Shown here piece by piece: positions 26,837 through 36,908 of a stretch of 64,000 bases of DNA (position 1 is its first letter; each line of letters starts with the position of its first letter). The notes beneath the pieces were generated by a model that was not told the DNA's origin, searched no databases, and was given only the letters and a program-made list of their open reading frames with translations. The position numbers were made by a program, and so were the translations under genes. This stretch comes from Athalassotoga saccharophila (GTDB taxonomy: Bacteria > Thermotogota > Thermotogae > Mesoaciditogales > Mesoaciditogaceae). The stretch is from positions 310,001 to 374,000 of the forward strand of contig NZ_AP019551.1 in the NCBI RefSeq assembly GCF_009936215.1, written 5' to 3'.

Positions 26837-27423
26837 AGTACATATGTGTCGAGGGAGTGATAGGGGTAGGAAAAACAACCCTTACCCGTATGATCTCCCA
26901 GAGATTGCCTTTTGAGCCTGTGCTCGAAATAGTGGAGGAAAATCCTTTCCTTGCAAATTTTTACAAAGACAGAGAGAGATGGGCCTTTCAGACTCAAATC
27001 TTTTTTCTGATGAGCAGGTACACACAGCAAAATTACATATCGAAGATGATAAACCAAAAAAACATCGTCTCCGATTACACTTTCAAAAAAGATAAGATCT
27101 TTGCGGAATTAAATCTTGAAGGAGATCAATTATGGCTTTACAATAAAGTATTTGATGTGATCGAGACGAAGACCGTAAATCCAGACATCATAATATATTT
27201 AAAAGCCTCAATCGAGACGATATTGAAGAGAATAGAATTGCGCGATAGAACTTTTGAAAGGGAGATAGACATCTCCTATCTTGAGTCACTTTCAAATGCT
27301 TACGATAATTTCTTTAAGGAATACGGTGGAAAATACATAGAAATAGACGCAGATTCGATAGATTTTGTAAAGTACGAAGAGGATTTGGATTTCATAATTT
27401 CAAAGTTGAAAGAGGAATTATGA
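26833..27423 (+). CDS. Deoxynucleoside kinase (first of a tandem pair)
   Basis: A 196-residue kinase of the dGK/dCK/dNK family that salvages deoxynucleosides. P-loop CVEGVIGVGKTTL; the substrate region EENPFLANFYKDRERWAFQTQ with a Phe/Gln-rich helix; lid-like arginines in RIELRDRTFEREI. The catalytic DR(S/Y) position reads SDYTFKKD, so the usual Asp-Arg pair is not canonical. It overlaps both neighbours by 4 nt. The specificity of the two copies cannot be assigned. Confidence 0.85.
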   Translation: MKYICVEGVIGVGKTTLTRMISQRLPFEPVLEIVEENPFLANFYKDRERWAFQTQIFFLMSRYTQQNYISKMINQKNIVSDYTFKKDKIFAELNLEGDQLWLYNKVFDVIETKTVNPDIIIYLKASIETILKRIELRDRTFEREIDISYLESLSNAYDNFFKEYGGKYIEIDADSIDFVKYEEDLDFIISKLKEEL

Positions 27424-28031
27424 TAATAGGCATTTGCGGAAATATCGGTGCCGGAAAATCAAGCATGATAGAGATTCTCGAAAAAGAACTCGGGTACATA
27501 CCCGTTTATGAGACTGTGGAGGAAAACCCATATCTCTCAGAATTTTATCAGGATATGAAAAAGTGGGCCTTTCATTCACAGATCTTCTTTTTAATAAAGA
27601 GGTTCGATTTTCTCAAAAGGGTAGACTCTTCAAAGGGAGTTATTCTCGAGGATAGAACGATAGAAGAAGATGTGAATATCTTTGCTAAAAACCTTTACGA
27701 ATTAGGATATATATCTGAAAGGGACTGGAAGACTTACCTCGAACTTTTTAAAACCTTTTCGGATCACATCCCAACTCCTTCCGGCCTCATCTATTTGGAA
27801 GCCTCAGTCGAAACACTCAAAGAGCACGTGAGACGTAGAGGAAGGAATTTTGAAAGCAAAATTTCAGAGGAATACTTAAAGAGACTTAATTATCTGTACA
27901 AAAGGTGGATCGATGAAATAAAGATACCCATACTTAAAATAAATTGCGATGAAATTGATTTTGTCTTGAACGTAAATGACAGGAACGAAATACTCCAAAA
28001 AGTGGCAAATTTTGTAAATTCGCTCAAATAA
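27420..28031 (+). CDS. Deoxynucleoside kinase (second of a tandem pair)
   Basis: A 203-residue paralogue of the preceding protein. P-loop GICGNIGAGKSSMIEIL; EENPYLSEFYQDMKKWAFHSQ; the catalytic-site EDRTIEEDVNIFAKNL motif is canonical here (compare SDYTF in the first copy); lid REGION arginines in HVRRRGRNFESK. Tandem dGK/dAK-type pairs are known in Gram-positive bacteria, where the two proteins differ in specificity or form a heterodimer. Whether this pair works together is an inference. Confidence 0.87.
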   Translation: MIIGICGNIGAGKSSMIEILEKELGYIPVYETVEENPYLSEFYQDMKKWAFHSQIFFLIKRFDFLKRVDSSKGVILEDRTIEEDVNIFAKNLYELGYISERDWKTYLELFKTFSDHIPTPSGLIYLEASVETLKEHVRRRGRNFESKISEEYLKRLNYLYKRWIDEIKIPILKINCDEIDFVLNVNDRNEILQKVANFVNSLK

Positions 28032-28054
28032 AATGCTTCTTACAAAAATTTTTT

Positions 28055-28106
28055 GTGTATGCGCGAGTATGCGCTATTAGGTGCAAGTATGCGTGAGTAT
28101 GCTTGC
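28055..28106. repeat. Short direct-repeat array with exact 10-bp period
   Basis: Between the kinase gene and the cyclic DPG synthetase promoter, five imperfect decamers follow one another in register: GCGCGAGTAT, GCGCTATTAG, GTGCAAGTAT, GCGTGAGTAT and GCTTGCCTTC, preceded by GTGTAT. The period equals about one DNA helical turn, so any protein bound to each unit would sit on one face of the helix. Confidence 0.6.
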
Positions 28107-28107
28107 C

Positions 28108-28136
28108 TTCGTTAAAAGCGCCTCTTTTGTTATACT
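28108..28136 (+). promoter_or_regulatory. Promoter of the cyclic 2,3-DPG synthetase gene
   Basis: TATACT (28131-28136) is a good -10. A weak -35 (TTCGTT, 28108-28113) lies at 17-nt spacing, immediately after the decamer array. Transcription would begin just before the GAGGAGG ribosome site. Confidence 0.45.
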
Positions 28137-28157
28137 TACACAGAGGAGGTGGCTTTG

Positions 28158-29480
28158 GTGAAGAAAAAAGTTTTAATTCTTGGCGCTGCCGGAAGGGATT
28201 TTCACAACTTCAATACTTATTTCAGAGATAATCCAGATTATGAGGTTGTAGCCTTTACGGCAACACAGATTCCAGACATCGCTGGAAGAAAATATCCTGC
28301 TGAACTTGCGGGTAAACTCTACCCGAATGGAATTCCGATATATCCTGAAGAGGAAATGACCGAACTTATAAAAAAGCACTCAATAGACGAAGTCATTCTC
28401 TCCTACAGCGATCTGCCACACCAGTACGTTATGGAAAGAGCATCGATGGCTATTTCTGCCGGATCAGACTTCAAATTGATGGGAACAAACCACACGATGA
28501 TAAAGTCCAAAAAGCCAATCATTGCGATATGCGCTGTCAGAACGGGATCCGGGAAAAGCCAGACCACAAGAAGAGTTCTCGATATCTTAAGAAATCACAA
28601 AAAGAAGGTAATTTCGATAAGGCATCCCATGCCTTACGGAGATCTTGTCAAGCAAAAGGTCCAAAGATATGCCACATATGCCGATTTAGATAAATACGAA
28701 TGCACAATCGAGGAAAGAGAAGAGTATGAGCCACACATCGACAGGGGAAGCGTCATTTATTCCGGTGTCGATTACGAGGCTATAATCAGGCAGGCGGAGT
28801 CAGAGGATCCAGACGTTATCCTCTGGGATGGCGGAAACAACGATTTTCCATTTTACAAACCGGATCTTTTGATAGTAGTTGCCGATCCACATAGGCCCGG
28901 CCATGAGAAGACATTTTATCCGGGTCTTGCCAATTTTATGATGGCAGATGTCATAGTCATAAACAAAGAAGAGACGGCTATTCCCGAAAATATAGACGAA
29001 ATAAGAAGAAGTGCCGCTCAATTCAATCCGCGCGCCATAATAATCGATGCGGCATCCCCGATTTTCGTCGAAAATTGGGAAAAAATACGCGGAAAACGCG
29101 TGCTCGTAATTGAGGACGGTCCAACCCTTACCCATGGAAATATGGAGTACGGCGCAGGATACGTCGCGGCCGTTAAATTCGGCGCGAAGGAGATAATAGA
29201 TCCAAGACCATTTGCAGTTGGTTCGATAGCGGATACATTTAAAAAATACAATCATCTATCAAAAATACTTCCGGCGATGGGGTATGGAGGAAAGCAGATA
29301 AAAGAATTAGAAGAGACGATAAACAGATCAGACGCAGAACTTGTAGTGATAGGAACACCGATAGATCTCGGAAGAGTTCTAAAGATAAACAAACCTTCCT
29401 TGAGAGTAAGATATGAACTCGAAGAGATCGGAAAGCCAAATCTCGAAGATGTGATCTCGGAGTTCATATCAAAACATTAA
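28158..29480 (+). CDS. Cyclic 2,3-diphosphoglycerate synthetase-like P-loop protein
   Basis: A 440-residue protein of the cDPG synthetase family, first described in methanogens, which makes cyclic 2,3-diphosphoglycerate from 2,3-diphosphoglycerate with ATP. An N-terminal domain (KKVLILGAAGRDFHNFNTYF) is followed by the P-loop in AVRTGSGKSQTTR (about residue 135), IRHPMPYGDL, the acidic ILWDGGNNDFPFYKPDL and VINKEETA, a NKxD-like element. GTG 28158 has AGAGGAGG upstream; the GTG at 28149 overlaps it. Bacterial members exist in thermophiles, and activity here is inferred. It is a single-gene unit. Confidence 0.82.
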   Translation: MKKKVLILGAAGRDFHNFNTYFRDNPDYEVVAFTATQIPDIAGRKYPAELAGKLYPNGIPIYPEEEMTELIKKHSIDEVILSYSDLPHQYVMERASMAISAGSDFKLMGTNHTMIKSKKPIIAICAVRTGSGKSQTTRRVLDILRNHKKKVISIRHPMPYGDLVKQKVQRYATYADLDKYECTIEEREEYEPHIDRGSVIYSGVDYEAIIRQAESEDPDVILWDGGNNDFPFYKPDLLIVVADPHRPGHEKTFYPGLANFMMADVIVINKEETAIPENIDEIRRSAAQFNPRAIIIDAASPIFVENWEKIRGKRVLVIEDGPTLTHGNMEYGAGYVAAVKFGAKEIIDPRPFAVGSIADTFKKYNHLSKILPAMGYGGKQIKELEETINRSDAELVVIGTPIDLGRVLKINKPSLRVRYELEEIGKPNLEDVISEFISKH

Positions 29481-29500
29481 AGGCTGGTCAAACCAGCCTT
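29480..29500. terminator. Bidirectional terminator between convergent genes
   Basis: A 9-bp perfect stem (AAGGCTGGT/ACCAGCCTT) with a CAA loop lies exactly between the stop codons of the two convergent genes. T-rich sequence (TTATTTTC) follows on the plus side. Confidence 0.85.
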
Positions 29501-30565
29501 TTATTTTCGAATTTGAAAAGCGTAAAGATATCCGTTAAGAGATCCGATGTAGAGTGTACCATTTCTTATCGTCGGAGCGCCATTTACAAATGGCGCGATT
29601 TTATTTTGCCATACAACTCCGCTTTCATTTACGGCGCAAAGATATCCGCTGCCGGTTCCGAAGTACAAAGTGCCATCATTGTAAGATAAATTCGCAGGGA
29701 ATCCTTCTGTTTTGTAAGACCACAAAATATGATCATTCTTTATCGCAAAGATGTAGCCGGAAGGGGTAAAGCCACTTTGATCCGATACCACGTAAATAAC
29801 ATCTCCTACCACCAACGGCTTACCGGTTATATTCCCGCCAATAGAAATATCCCACACAAGATTTCCTCTACCATCGAGAGCGTAGAAAATGCCATTTTCA
29901 CATCCAAAGTATATATTCGACTCTGAAACGGATAATCCACCGTCGATGGGAGAGTTCGTGCTGTATTTCCAGACTAAATTTCCACCTTTTGTAAGTGCGT
30001 AAATGTTGCCGGCAGTGTTTGAGAAATAAATGTAACCGTTAGGTCCTATTACCGGATTCGATCTTATGGCATGGCCTGTCTTATATTCCCACCTAACTTT
30101 GCCATCTGTATCGAGAGCATAAAAGTTCCCGTTGTTATTTCCAAAGTAAAGCGTATCCTCTAAGAGGAGCGCTCTCGAATTTATGGAATCATCGGTTTTG
30201 AATTTCCAGATCAATTTTCCATTACCGTCGAGGGCATAAAAATACCCGTTGTTAGATCCGAAATATATCGCGTTCGTACCAACGGTAACATCTGAAAAGA
30301 TCTGACCGCCTGTGTAATTCCACCTCAAACTTCCATCTAAATTCAAAGCGTAAAGTTTTCCATCGTAAGAACCTACGTAGATGGTATTACCATCGATGAT
30401 GGGCGAGGCAAGAATATGTCCTTCCGTTTTGTATGCCCATTCTAACTTTAAATCGGACGAATTAATATTTTGGGATGGTGGCGATACAAGAAACCTTCCT
30501 ATTATTATAAGGATTACGAGTATGAAAGACCAAAGAAACCACCACCACATCTTCTTACCTGTCAT
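29501..30565 (-). CDS. Membrane-anchored PQQ-like beta-propeller protein
   Basis: About 354 residues with an N-terminal membrane anchor (WWWFLWSFILVILIIIGRFL) followed by seven or eight repeats of the PQQ/BamB type: the pattern L-W-x-Y/F-x(T) ... IYFGSNNGYFYALDGNGKLI recurs about every 38-40 residues. The propeller faces outside the cytoplasm. Whether it is a BamB-like assembly factor or binds a substrate is unknown; no methanol-dehydrogenase residues were sought. ATG 30565 lies within the end of the upstream gene (ATG 30550 is a possible alternative). Confidence 0.85.
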   Translation of the reverse strand: MTGKKMWWWFLWSFILVILIIIGRFLVSPPSQNINSSDLKLEWAYKTEGHILASPIIDGNTIYVGSYDGKLYALNLDGSLRWNYTGGQIFSDVTVGTNAIYFGSNNGYFYALDGNGKLIWKFKTDDSINSRALLLEDTLYFGNNNGNFYALDTDGKVRWEYKTGHAIRSNPVIGPNGYIYFSNTAGNIYALTKGGNLVWKYSTNSPIDGGLSVSESNIYFGCENGIFYALDGRGNLVWDISIGGNITGKPLVVGDVIYVVSDQSGFTPSGYIFAIKNDHILWSYKTEGFPANLSYNDGTLYFGTGSGYLCAVNESGVVWQNKIAPFVNGAPTIRNGTLYIGSLNGYLYAFQIRK

Positions 30566-30965
30566 ATTCAATCAGACCAAACTCGTCTACCACTTTCAAA
30601 AGATCATCAACCTTACCCGTAAAAAAATGTGAATCGCATTTACAATCAGAAGATCCGAATTTTGGAATCCCATCTGCTATTTTAGAAATGAACCTTGCCA
30701 TCTCACATTCCATAGATTTTGGTGCTTCTTTTACGAAGATTTTCTCGATTTCAGACTCGGGATTATCCAAAAAGTAATCTACATGCCAGAAAAGTTTTTT
30801 AGATCTTGATCTGTGCCTTTCTAACCTGCTTTTGAGACTGTTTTGGGCCGAACCAACGTAAATGTAATGGCCACTTTCAAAAGACATCTCTCCGAGTTTT
30901 CCAACTTTGATCTTTTGAGGCTTCTTTAAATTTATAAATAAAATATAAACGCCTTTATTCTTCAA
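30555..30965 (-). CDS. GIY-YIG nuclease-fold protein (DUF123)
   Basis: A 136-residue protein with the GIY-YIG elements GVYILFINL and SGHYIYVGSAQNSLKSRLERH, then the conserved KLFWHVDYFL and FGSSDCKCDSHFF segments of the DUF123 branch. Members have been fused to endonuclease III in other organisms, so a DNA-repair role is possible. TTG start overlapping the glyS stop (TTGA). Confidence 0.85.
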   Translation of the reverse strand: MKNKGVYILFINLKKPQKIKVGKLGEMSFESGHYIYVGSAQNSLKSRLERHRSRSKKLFWHVDYFLDNPESEIEKIFVKEAPKSMECEMARFISKIADGIPKFGSSDCKCDSHFFTGKVDDLLKVVDEFGLIEYDR

Positions 30966-32992
30966 CGATCGTTCACCGTCTTCAAAAGCAGGGAAAGTTC
31001 TCCGAAGTTGAGGAAAAGATCATCGAGATTTTTCAAAAATCCAAGTCTGTTGAGCCTTAAATCCTCTCTCGGAGACATCACGAATACATTTTCAAAATAT
31101 TCATCTATGTAAGGCTTTAGAGATCTAAGGTGATCGAAGGCTTCACTGTAGTTAAGGTGCAAGAGTGCGTCTTCGACCTTTTCTTTTTCCTGCATGTAAA
31201 AGGAAAAGAGTTTTTTCTCTTCTTCATCGAAAAGTTCTACATGGTATTCGAAAGAATTGTGATTTTTGGAGATGTTATGTACACGCGTGTAGGCTATTAT
31301 GAAATCTTCAAAACCCTCTGTTGATCTGCTCTTTTCGATTGCCTTGGCCGAAAGCATCGATCTGAATGGTTTATTCCACAAACTCATGACAGCCTTTGAA
31401 ACATCTTGAGATATGCCATTTTCGCGAAGCAAAAGATCGAGTCTGCCTTTGAAGAAAGATTCTATCGAATCGTATGGAACCTTTCTTCCAAGTAGTTTTT
31501 CAGAAATTGAGATGATCGATTTGAGGTCTACATCCCACTCAAATCCAATTAAAATTCTCAAGACGGCAAAAACCTTTTTTCTCAAAGCGTAAGGATCTTT
31601 TGAGCCGGACGGAATTTCTCCTATCGAAAAATTCGCACAGATCGTATCCATCCTGTCAGCGATCCCTATTATTCCTCCTATGGTATCGGAAGGAAGATCT
31701 CCTTCAAGGCCATCTGGATCGTACTGTTCCTTTATCGCAAGCGCAACGCGCGGATCTTCATCTCTCGCGTAAATACTTCCCATGATACCCTGAAGTTCTG
31801 GAAATTCATAAACCATATTCGTTCCAAGATCGCTCTTCGAGAGGATTGCCGCTCTTTCAACGAGTTTTATCTCCCCGTCAAGGCCTATCATTTTTGCGAT
31901 TTCAACAGAAAGTGACTTCACCCTTAAAACCTTGTCCATTATAGTGCCCAAGTTCTTTTGAAAGGTCATCTCTTGGAGTTTTGAATTGAAGTACTCGAGT
32001 GGAAATTTGAGATCTTCCATCTGGTAAAATTTGGCATCCTCAAGTCTCGCGTTTATAACCTTTTCATATCCAGATCTGACATTTTTCTCTCTCGATGCAG
32101 GACCATCTTGAAATGCCAAAAACTCGTTGGACACTTTATTGCCTCTTCTGGTTATGAAGGTTCTCTGGTGATGCCTGAGGACTGTTTTTAAAACAGGATC
32201 GGGAAGAATTAGAAATTCTTCTTTGAACTTCCCTATAACCGGCTGTGGATATTCTGCTATAAAAGAGATCTCGTGAACGAGATCATCATCTTTTATGACA
32301 TCAAGCCCCGAATTTTTTATTCCATCCCTTACCATTTTTTCTCTTTCTTCTACCTTCAATATGACCATTCCATTTCGCATGACTTCCTCATAATTTTGCG
32401 CGGCATCAATGGTTATCTCGTTATTTAGATATCTATGTGTTCGCGTTTTATTGGATGCGTGCTTTCCCATGAATTCAAATGGAATTACCTCGCCATCGAT
32501 CATCGAAATTATGGAATGGACAGGACGCGTGTAGGAAAAATCACCATTTGCCCATCTCATAGGTCTTGAAAACTGGAAGTTCTTCAAAAGATCGGGCATT
32601 AAGTGAGGAATCAATTCTTTTGTGAGTTTCCCTTTTTCCGTTCTTCTGAGAAAGACGTATCTTCCACCATTCTCTTCGGATATCTCTATCTCCGAAAGAT
32701 CCGCATTGTTGGACTTTAAAAATCCTTCAAGCGCCCTCGATGGTTTTCCGTTTTCAAAAGCGATCTTTTCTGAAGGACCCTTTTTCAAAATCACCGTATC
32801 CTTTTGAGATTCGCTAAGATCATGAATTAAGAATCCAAACCTTCTCGGAGTCAAAAAGATCTCTATCTTACCATGATCTATCCTTAACTTTTGAAGGCTT
32901 TCATCTATGTTCTTCTCAAAATTCGAGGAGATATTTTCCATGTCCGATACCGGCATCTCCTCGAGCAGAATTTCAAGTAAATATTCAGACAT
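30962..32992 (-). CDS. glyS: Glycyl-tRNA synthetase beta subunit
   Basis: 676 residues. Beta chain of the bacterial alpha2-beta2 GlyRS, which binds tRNA(Gly) and supports the catalytic alpha chain. N-terminus [11 protein letters not shown], then [24 protein letters not shown]-like [16 protein letters not shown], the HD-type [15 protein letters not shown] and the DALR-like anticodon region with [18 protein letters not shown]. It overlaps glyQ by 8 nt and the following GIY-YIG gene by 4 nt. Confidence 0.95.
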   Translation of the reverse strand: MSEYLLEILLEEMPVSDMENISSNFEKNIDESLQKLRIDHGKIEIFLTPRRFGFLIHDLSESQKDTVILKKGPSEKIAFENGKPSRALEGFLKSNNADLSEIEISEENGGRYVFLRRTEKGKLTKELIPHLMPDLLKNFQFSRPMRWANGDFSYTRPVHSIISMIDGEVIPFEFMGKHASNKTRTHRYLNNEITIDAAQNYEEVMRNGMVILKVEEREKMVRDGIKNSGLDVIKDDDLVHEISFIAEYPQPVIGKFKEEFLILPDPVLKTVLRHHQRTFITRRGNKVSNEFLAFQDGPASREKNVRSGYEKVINARLEDAKFYQMEDLKFPLEYFNSKLQEMTFQKNLGTIMDKVLRVKSLSVEIAKMIGLDGEIKLVERAAILSKSDLGTNMVYEFPELQGIMGSIYARDEDPRVALAIKEQYDPDGLEGDLPSDTIGGIIGIADRMDTICANFSIGEIPSGSKDPYALRKKVFAVLRILIGFEWDVDLKSIISISEKLLGRKVPYDSIESFFKGRLDLLLRENGISQDVSKAVMSLWNKPFRSMLSAKAIEKSRSTEGFEDFIIAYTRVHNISKNHNSFEYHVELFDEEEKKLFSFYMQEKEKVEDALLHLNYSEAFDHLRSLKPYIDEYFENVFVMSPREDLRLNRLGFLKNLDDLFLNFGELSLLLKTVNDR

Positions 32993-33836
32993 TTACAGCA
33001 CCAGCCTTTAGAAAACTTTCGGCACATTTTTTTGCCATCATTCTTATTCTCGATATGTAATTCTGCCTGTGAGAAACCGAGATCGCACCACGAGCATCCA
33101 ACAAATTGAAAACATGTGATGACTTTATGATCTCATCGTAAGCAGGTCTGTAAAGACCCGCGCTTACGAGATTCTCAAATTCATTTGAATGCTTCTCAAA
33201 AAGATCAAATAGCATACGTGTATCCGCGATTTCAAAGTTGAATTTCGAGAACTGACGCTCATTTTCAAGGTATAAATCGCCGTAAGTAGTGGTATCGTTC
33301 CACTTTAAATTGTAAACATTGTCAGTTCCTTGAAGGTACATCGCTATTCTTTCAACGCCATATGTTATCTCGAGAGGGACTCTTTTAAGTTCGATCCCGG
33401 CAAATTGCTGAAAATACGTAAACTGGGTTATTTCCATTCCATCCAGCCAGACTTCCCATCCTATGCCCCATGCACCGAGTGTGGGTGATTCCCAGTTATC
33501 CTCGACAAACCTTATATCGTGATCTTTTATTCCCAAACCAAGGGCTTCGAGAGAGGCAAGATATACCTCCTGAGATTCTTCTGGCGATGGCAAAAGTATG
33601 ACCTGATACTGAAAGTATCTTTGCATTCTGTTGGGATTTTCTCCATACCTGCCATCTGTCGGCCTTCTGCATGGCTGAACAAAAGCGAATTTCCCGTCCT
33701 TTTGATTTAAAACGTTGAAAAATGTGGTCGGATGGTAGGTGGCCGCCCCCATTTCCATATCGTAGGGTTGATCTATGACCGCACCATTCCTTGACCAAAA
33801 ATCGTTTAATTTGAATATCAGATCCTGAACATTCAT
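32985..33836 (-). CDS. glyQ: Glycyl-tRNA synthetase alpha subunit
   Basis: Catalytic alpha chain of GlyRS, 283 residues. Class II features: [31 protein letters not shown] (motif 2 with its arginine), [20 protein letters not shown] and [20 protein letters not shown] (motif 3). ATG 33836 shares one base with the ileS stop (TGATG) and has AGGGAG before it; the longer frame to 33878 lies within ileS. The order ileS-glyQ-glyS suggests joint expression of synthetases. Confidence 0.95.
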   Translation of the reverse strand: MNVQDLIFKLNDFWSRNGAVIDQPYDMEMGAATYHPTTFFNVLNQKDGKFAFVQPCRRPTDGRYGENPNRMQRYFQYQVILLPSPEESQEVYLASLEALGLGIKDHDIRFVEDNWESPTLGAWGIGWEVWLDGMEITQFTYFQQFAGIELKRVPLEITYGVERIAMYLQGTDNVYNLKWNDTTTYGDLYLENERQFSKFNFEIADTRMLFDLFEKHSNEFENLVSAGLYRPAYDEIIKSSHVFNLLDARGAISVSHRQNYISRIRMMAKKCAESFLKAGAVNV

Positions 33837-36541
33837 CAAAAATCTCCCTTTCGAATGACTTCCGCGCATCTCGAACAAAGAGTTGGATGATCTTTATCTT
33901 CACCCACAGTTGTCGAATACTTCCAGCATCTTTCACATTTCTGCCCTTCGGCGTGATCGACCGTTACCGCTGTATCTCCTTTCTCGAGAGAAAGAGAAGA
34001 TACTATCATGATGTCTGCAAGATCCACCTCGACGCTTTTGGCAACATCGTAAAGTTCGCCGTCAACTTTCAAATTAACCCTTGCCTCGAGAGGATGACCT
34101 ATCTTTCCATTTTGCCTTTCTGTCTCGAGCGCTTTTAAGACCACATCTCTTACCTCTCTTATCTTGGACCATTTTTCGATCAACGATTTGTCCGATTTGA
34201 TCAATTCGGGCCAATCTTCAAGATGAATACTTTCAAGTTTTCTGAAAGGTATTGTCGTGTATATCTCCTCAGTTGTGAAAGGAATTACTGGCGCAAGCAA
34301 TTTCAAAAGCGTCATTCCAGTTTTGTAAAGCACAAACTGGGCCGATCTTCTTCTTGCCGATTTTTTCCCGTCCGCATACAATCTGTCCTTCAAAATGTCG
34401 AGATAAAAGGCGCTCATGTCTATCGTTACAAAATCAAAGATGGAGTGATAAACCTTGTGAAAATCAAAATCATCGTAGTATTGCGTTACATCCAAAACAA
34501 GTTTATCGAGCAATGCAAGCGCATACCTGTCTATCTCGAGCAGTTCATCGATCTTCTCTTCGGGATTGAAATCGTAAAGGTTTCCAAAGATGAATCTCAA
34601 AACATTTCTTATCTTTCTGTAGGCATCAACCTGTTTTTCTATTATCTTTATAGATATTCTAACGTCATTTTTATATTCGGTAGAGGAGACCCATAACCTT
34701 AAGACATCGGCACCGAATTTGCTTATCACATCGAGAGGATCTATAACATTTCCAAGAGATTTTGACATCTTTTGATCATTTTCATCCCTTATAAAGCCGT
34801 GCGTCAAGACATTGTCGTAAGGGGGCCTCCCATCTCTTATCATGCCGAGCAAAAGTGAAGAATGAAACCATCCTCTGTGCTGGTCCGTGCCTTCAAGGTA
34901 GAGAGCCGCGGGATACAAATTCTTAGGCTTCAAAACGGCCTCGAAAGAAGATCCTGAATCTATCCATACGTCCATGACATCGTAAAGTTTCTCGAAGTGA
35001 TCTCCACCACATTTTGGACATTTGTATCCGGGAGGAAGCAATTCCTTTGCGTCGTACTTGTACCATGCATCTCCTCCTTCGTGACCAACGATTTGGGCAA
35101 CATGCCTTATGACCTTCGGATCCATTACCACATGGCCGCACGATTCGCACTTGAATGCTGGAATTGGCATGCCCCAATCACGCTGACGCGAAATGCACCA
35201 GTCGGGCCTTGTTTCTATCATGGAGTAGATCCTATTTTCGCCCCATGATGGTATCCAATGAACTTCATTCTTTATCGCTTCGAGAGTTCTTTTTCTGAGA
35301 TCATTTTTGTCAACAGAGATAAACCATTGTTCCGTTGCACGAAAGATAAGCGGCTTATGGCACCTCCAGCAATGAGGATATGGATGCTTGAAATCTTCCT
35401 GTGCAATCAATGCACCGCTGTCTTTGAGATCTTTTATTATCACATCGTTTGCCTTGTTTATATTCATTCCACCGTACTTTGGAAGATCCATAACGTAATT
35501 GCCATAATCGTCAACGGGAGAAAAGATCTCTAAATTGTATTTTTTACCCGTCATGTAATCCTCTTCTCCATGACCGGGGGCCGTGTGAACTGCGCCCGTT
35601 CCAGATTCGGTCTCAACGTAATCTGCCAAGACAATGGGTCTTTCCTCTTTATACAATGGATCGAGAAGTTTTTGAAGTTCAAAAACTTTCCCGATCTTTT
35701 CACCGGCAATCTCGTATTCTTTTACTCCGGCCTTTTCCATAACAGACGGAACAAGAGATTTTGCCATTATCCATCTCTCATCTTTTACTTTCACTTCAGC
35801 GTAAATGACATTTGCATTGAGAGCGACGGCCCTGTTCGCAGGCAATGTCCATGGAGTTGTTGTCCATATGATCACAAACTTTTTGGGATCGTCTTTGAAT
35901 TGAAACTTCACGTATATAGATTTGGAGATATCGTCTTTGTACTCAACCTCGGCCTCGGCAAGGGCCGTGTGATCAACCGGACACCACATGACAGGCTTAT
36001 TTTCCCTGTAGACCATACCCTTTTCCACCACATCGGCAAAGACATCGTATATGGCCTTTTCATATGACTTATCCATCGTCAGATATGGATTATCCCATTC
36101 TCCAAAGATGCCCAATCTTTTGAACTGTTCTCTTTGAATTCCAACATATTTCAGGGCATAGTCTGCGCACATCTTTCTTATATCGATCCTCTTCATCGAC
36201 TTTATCTTATCTCCAAGTTCAAGGGCAACCTTATGCTCGATCGGAAGGCCGTGCGTGTCCCATCCGGGAATATAAGGAGAATCATATCCTCTCATCGTTT
36301 TGTAACGTACGACGACATCTTTTAAAATCTTATTCAAGGCCGTCCCTATATGAATACTTCCATTCGCATACGGAGGGCCGTCGTGAAGCACGTATTTGGG
36401 GGCGCCTAAACGTTTTGACCTTATCTTTTCGTATATTTTTGATTTTTCCCAGTTTTCTAAAATCTTTGGCTCTTTTTCGACCAAATTTGCCTTCATTGGA
36501 ACGAGTTCAACTGGTAAATTGAGAGTATTTTTGTATTCCAT
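33836..36541 (-). CDS. ileS: Isoleucyl-tRNA synthetase
   Basis: Class I synthetase, 901 residues, bacterial type. HIGH motif in [19 protein letters not shown], editing-domain segments [17 protein letters not shown] and [16 protein letters not shown], the Zn-site pairs CESCG and CPKCGGD, KMSKS motif in [12 protein letters not shown], and the C-terminal zinc finger CERCWKY...CSRCAEV. Its ATG lies immediately after the stop of the upstream receiver gene, with GGAGG inside that gene's end. Confidence 0.96.
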   Translation of the reverse strand: MEYKNTLNLPVELVPMKANLVEKEPKILENWEKSKIYEKIRSKRLGAPKYVLHDGPPYANGSIHIGTALNKILKDVVVRYKTMRGYDSPYIPGWDTHGLPIEHKVALELGDKIKSMKRIDIRKMCADYALKYVGIQREQFKRLGIFGEWDNPYLTMDKSYEKAIYDVFADVVEKGMVYRENKPVMWCPVDHTALAEAEVEYKDDISKSIYVKFQFKDDPKKFVIIWTTTPWTLPANRAVALNANVIYAEVKVKDERWIMAKSLVPSVMEKAGVKEYEIAGEKIGKVFELQKLLDPLYKEERPIVLADYVETESGTGAVHTAPGHGEEDYMTGKKYNLEIFSPVDDYGNYVMDLPKYGGMNINKANDVIIKDLKDSGALIAQEDFKHPYPHCWRCHKPLIFRATEQWFISVDKNDLRKRTLEAIKNEVHWIPSWGENRIYSMIETRPDWCISRQRDWGMPIPAFKCESCGHVVMDPKVIRHVAQIVGHEGGDAWYKYDAKELLPPGYKCPKCGGDHFEKLYDVMDVWIDSGSSFEAVLKPKNLYPAALYLEGTDQHRGWFHSSLLLGMIRDGRPPYDNVLTHGFIRDENDQKMSKSLGNVIDPLDVISKFGADVLRLWVSSTEYKNDVRISIKIIEKQVDAYRKIRNVLRFIFGNLYDFNPEEKIDELLEIDRYALALLDKLVLDVTQYYDDFDFHKVYHSIFDFVTIDMSAFYLDILKDRLYADGKKSARRRSAQFVLYKTGMTLLKLLAPVIPFTTEEIYTTIPFRKLESIHLEDWPELIKSDKSLIEKWSKIREVRDVVLKALETERQNGKIGHPLEARVNLKVDGELYDVAKSVEVDLADIMIVSSLSLEKGDTAVTVDHAEGQKCERCWKYSTTVGEDKDHPTLCSRCAEVIRKGDF

Positions 36542-36907
36542 TCAATCCTCCAAAAGTTCTTTAACTTTTTTCTTCATTTCAGACATATCTGAAGATTTGA
36601 CAATGTAATCATCGGCAGCCCAACTTGAAAGATCGCTTTTGTAATGAGAATAGGCCGTTAAGATCAAAATCTTTACTGGCTTTTTCATGTCTCTTATCTT
36701 TCCCGCAACCTCAAGACCGTTCATGTCCGGCATTTCGATGTCTAAAGTTACGAGATCGACATCTTGTGAAGAGATAAAATCTAACGCTTCTTTTCCATTT
36801 TTAGCGGTTGAAACTTTGTACCCTTCATCTTCGAGTTCTTCTTTGATAAGCATCCTAACGGGTTCTTCGTCCTCAACGACCAAGATATGTTTTCCTTCTT
36901 TTTTCAT
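36542..36907 (-). CDS. Single-domain response regulator (CheY-like receiver)
   Basis: A 121-residue receiver domain with no output domain. The acidic pocket is VVEDEEP, the phospho-acceptor Asp is in LVTLDIEMPDMNGLEV (about residue 56), the switch Thr is in ILILTAYS, and the conserved Lys is in DDYIVKSSDM. It is 1 nt downstream of the histidine kinase gene and directly upstream of ileS, so it is presumably the kinase's partner. Without an output domain it would act by protein interaction or in a relay. Confidence 0.92.
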   Translation of the reverse strand: MKKEGKHILVVEDEEPVRMLIKEELEDEGYKVSTAKNGKEALDFISSQDVDLVTLDIEMPDMNGLEVAGKIRDMKKPVKILILTAYSHYKSDLSSWAADDYIVKSSDMSEMKKKVKELLED

Positions 36908-36908
36908 T

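Noticed and set aside
28055-28106. CRISPR-like array
   Set aside because: Units are only 10 bp without spacers, and no cas genes are present.
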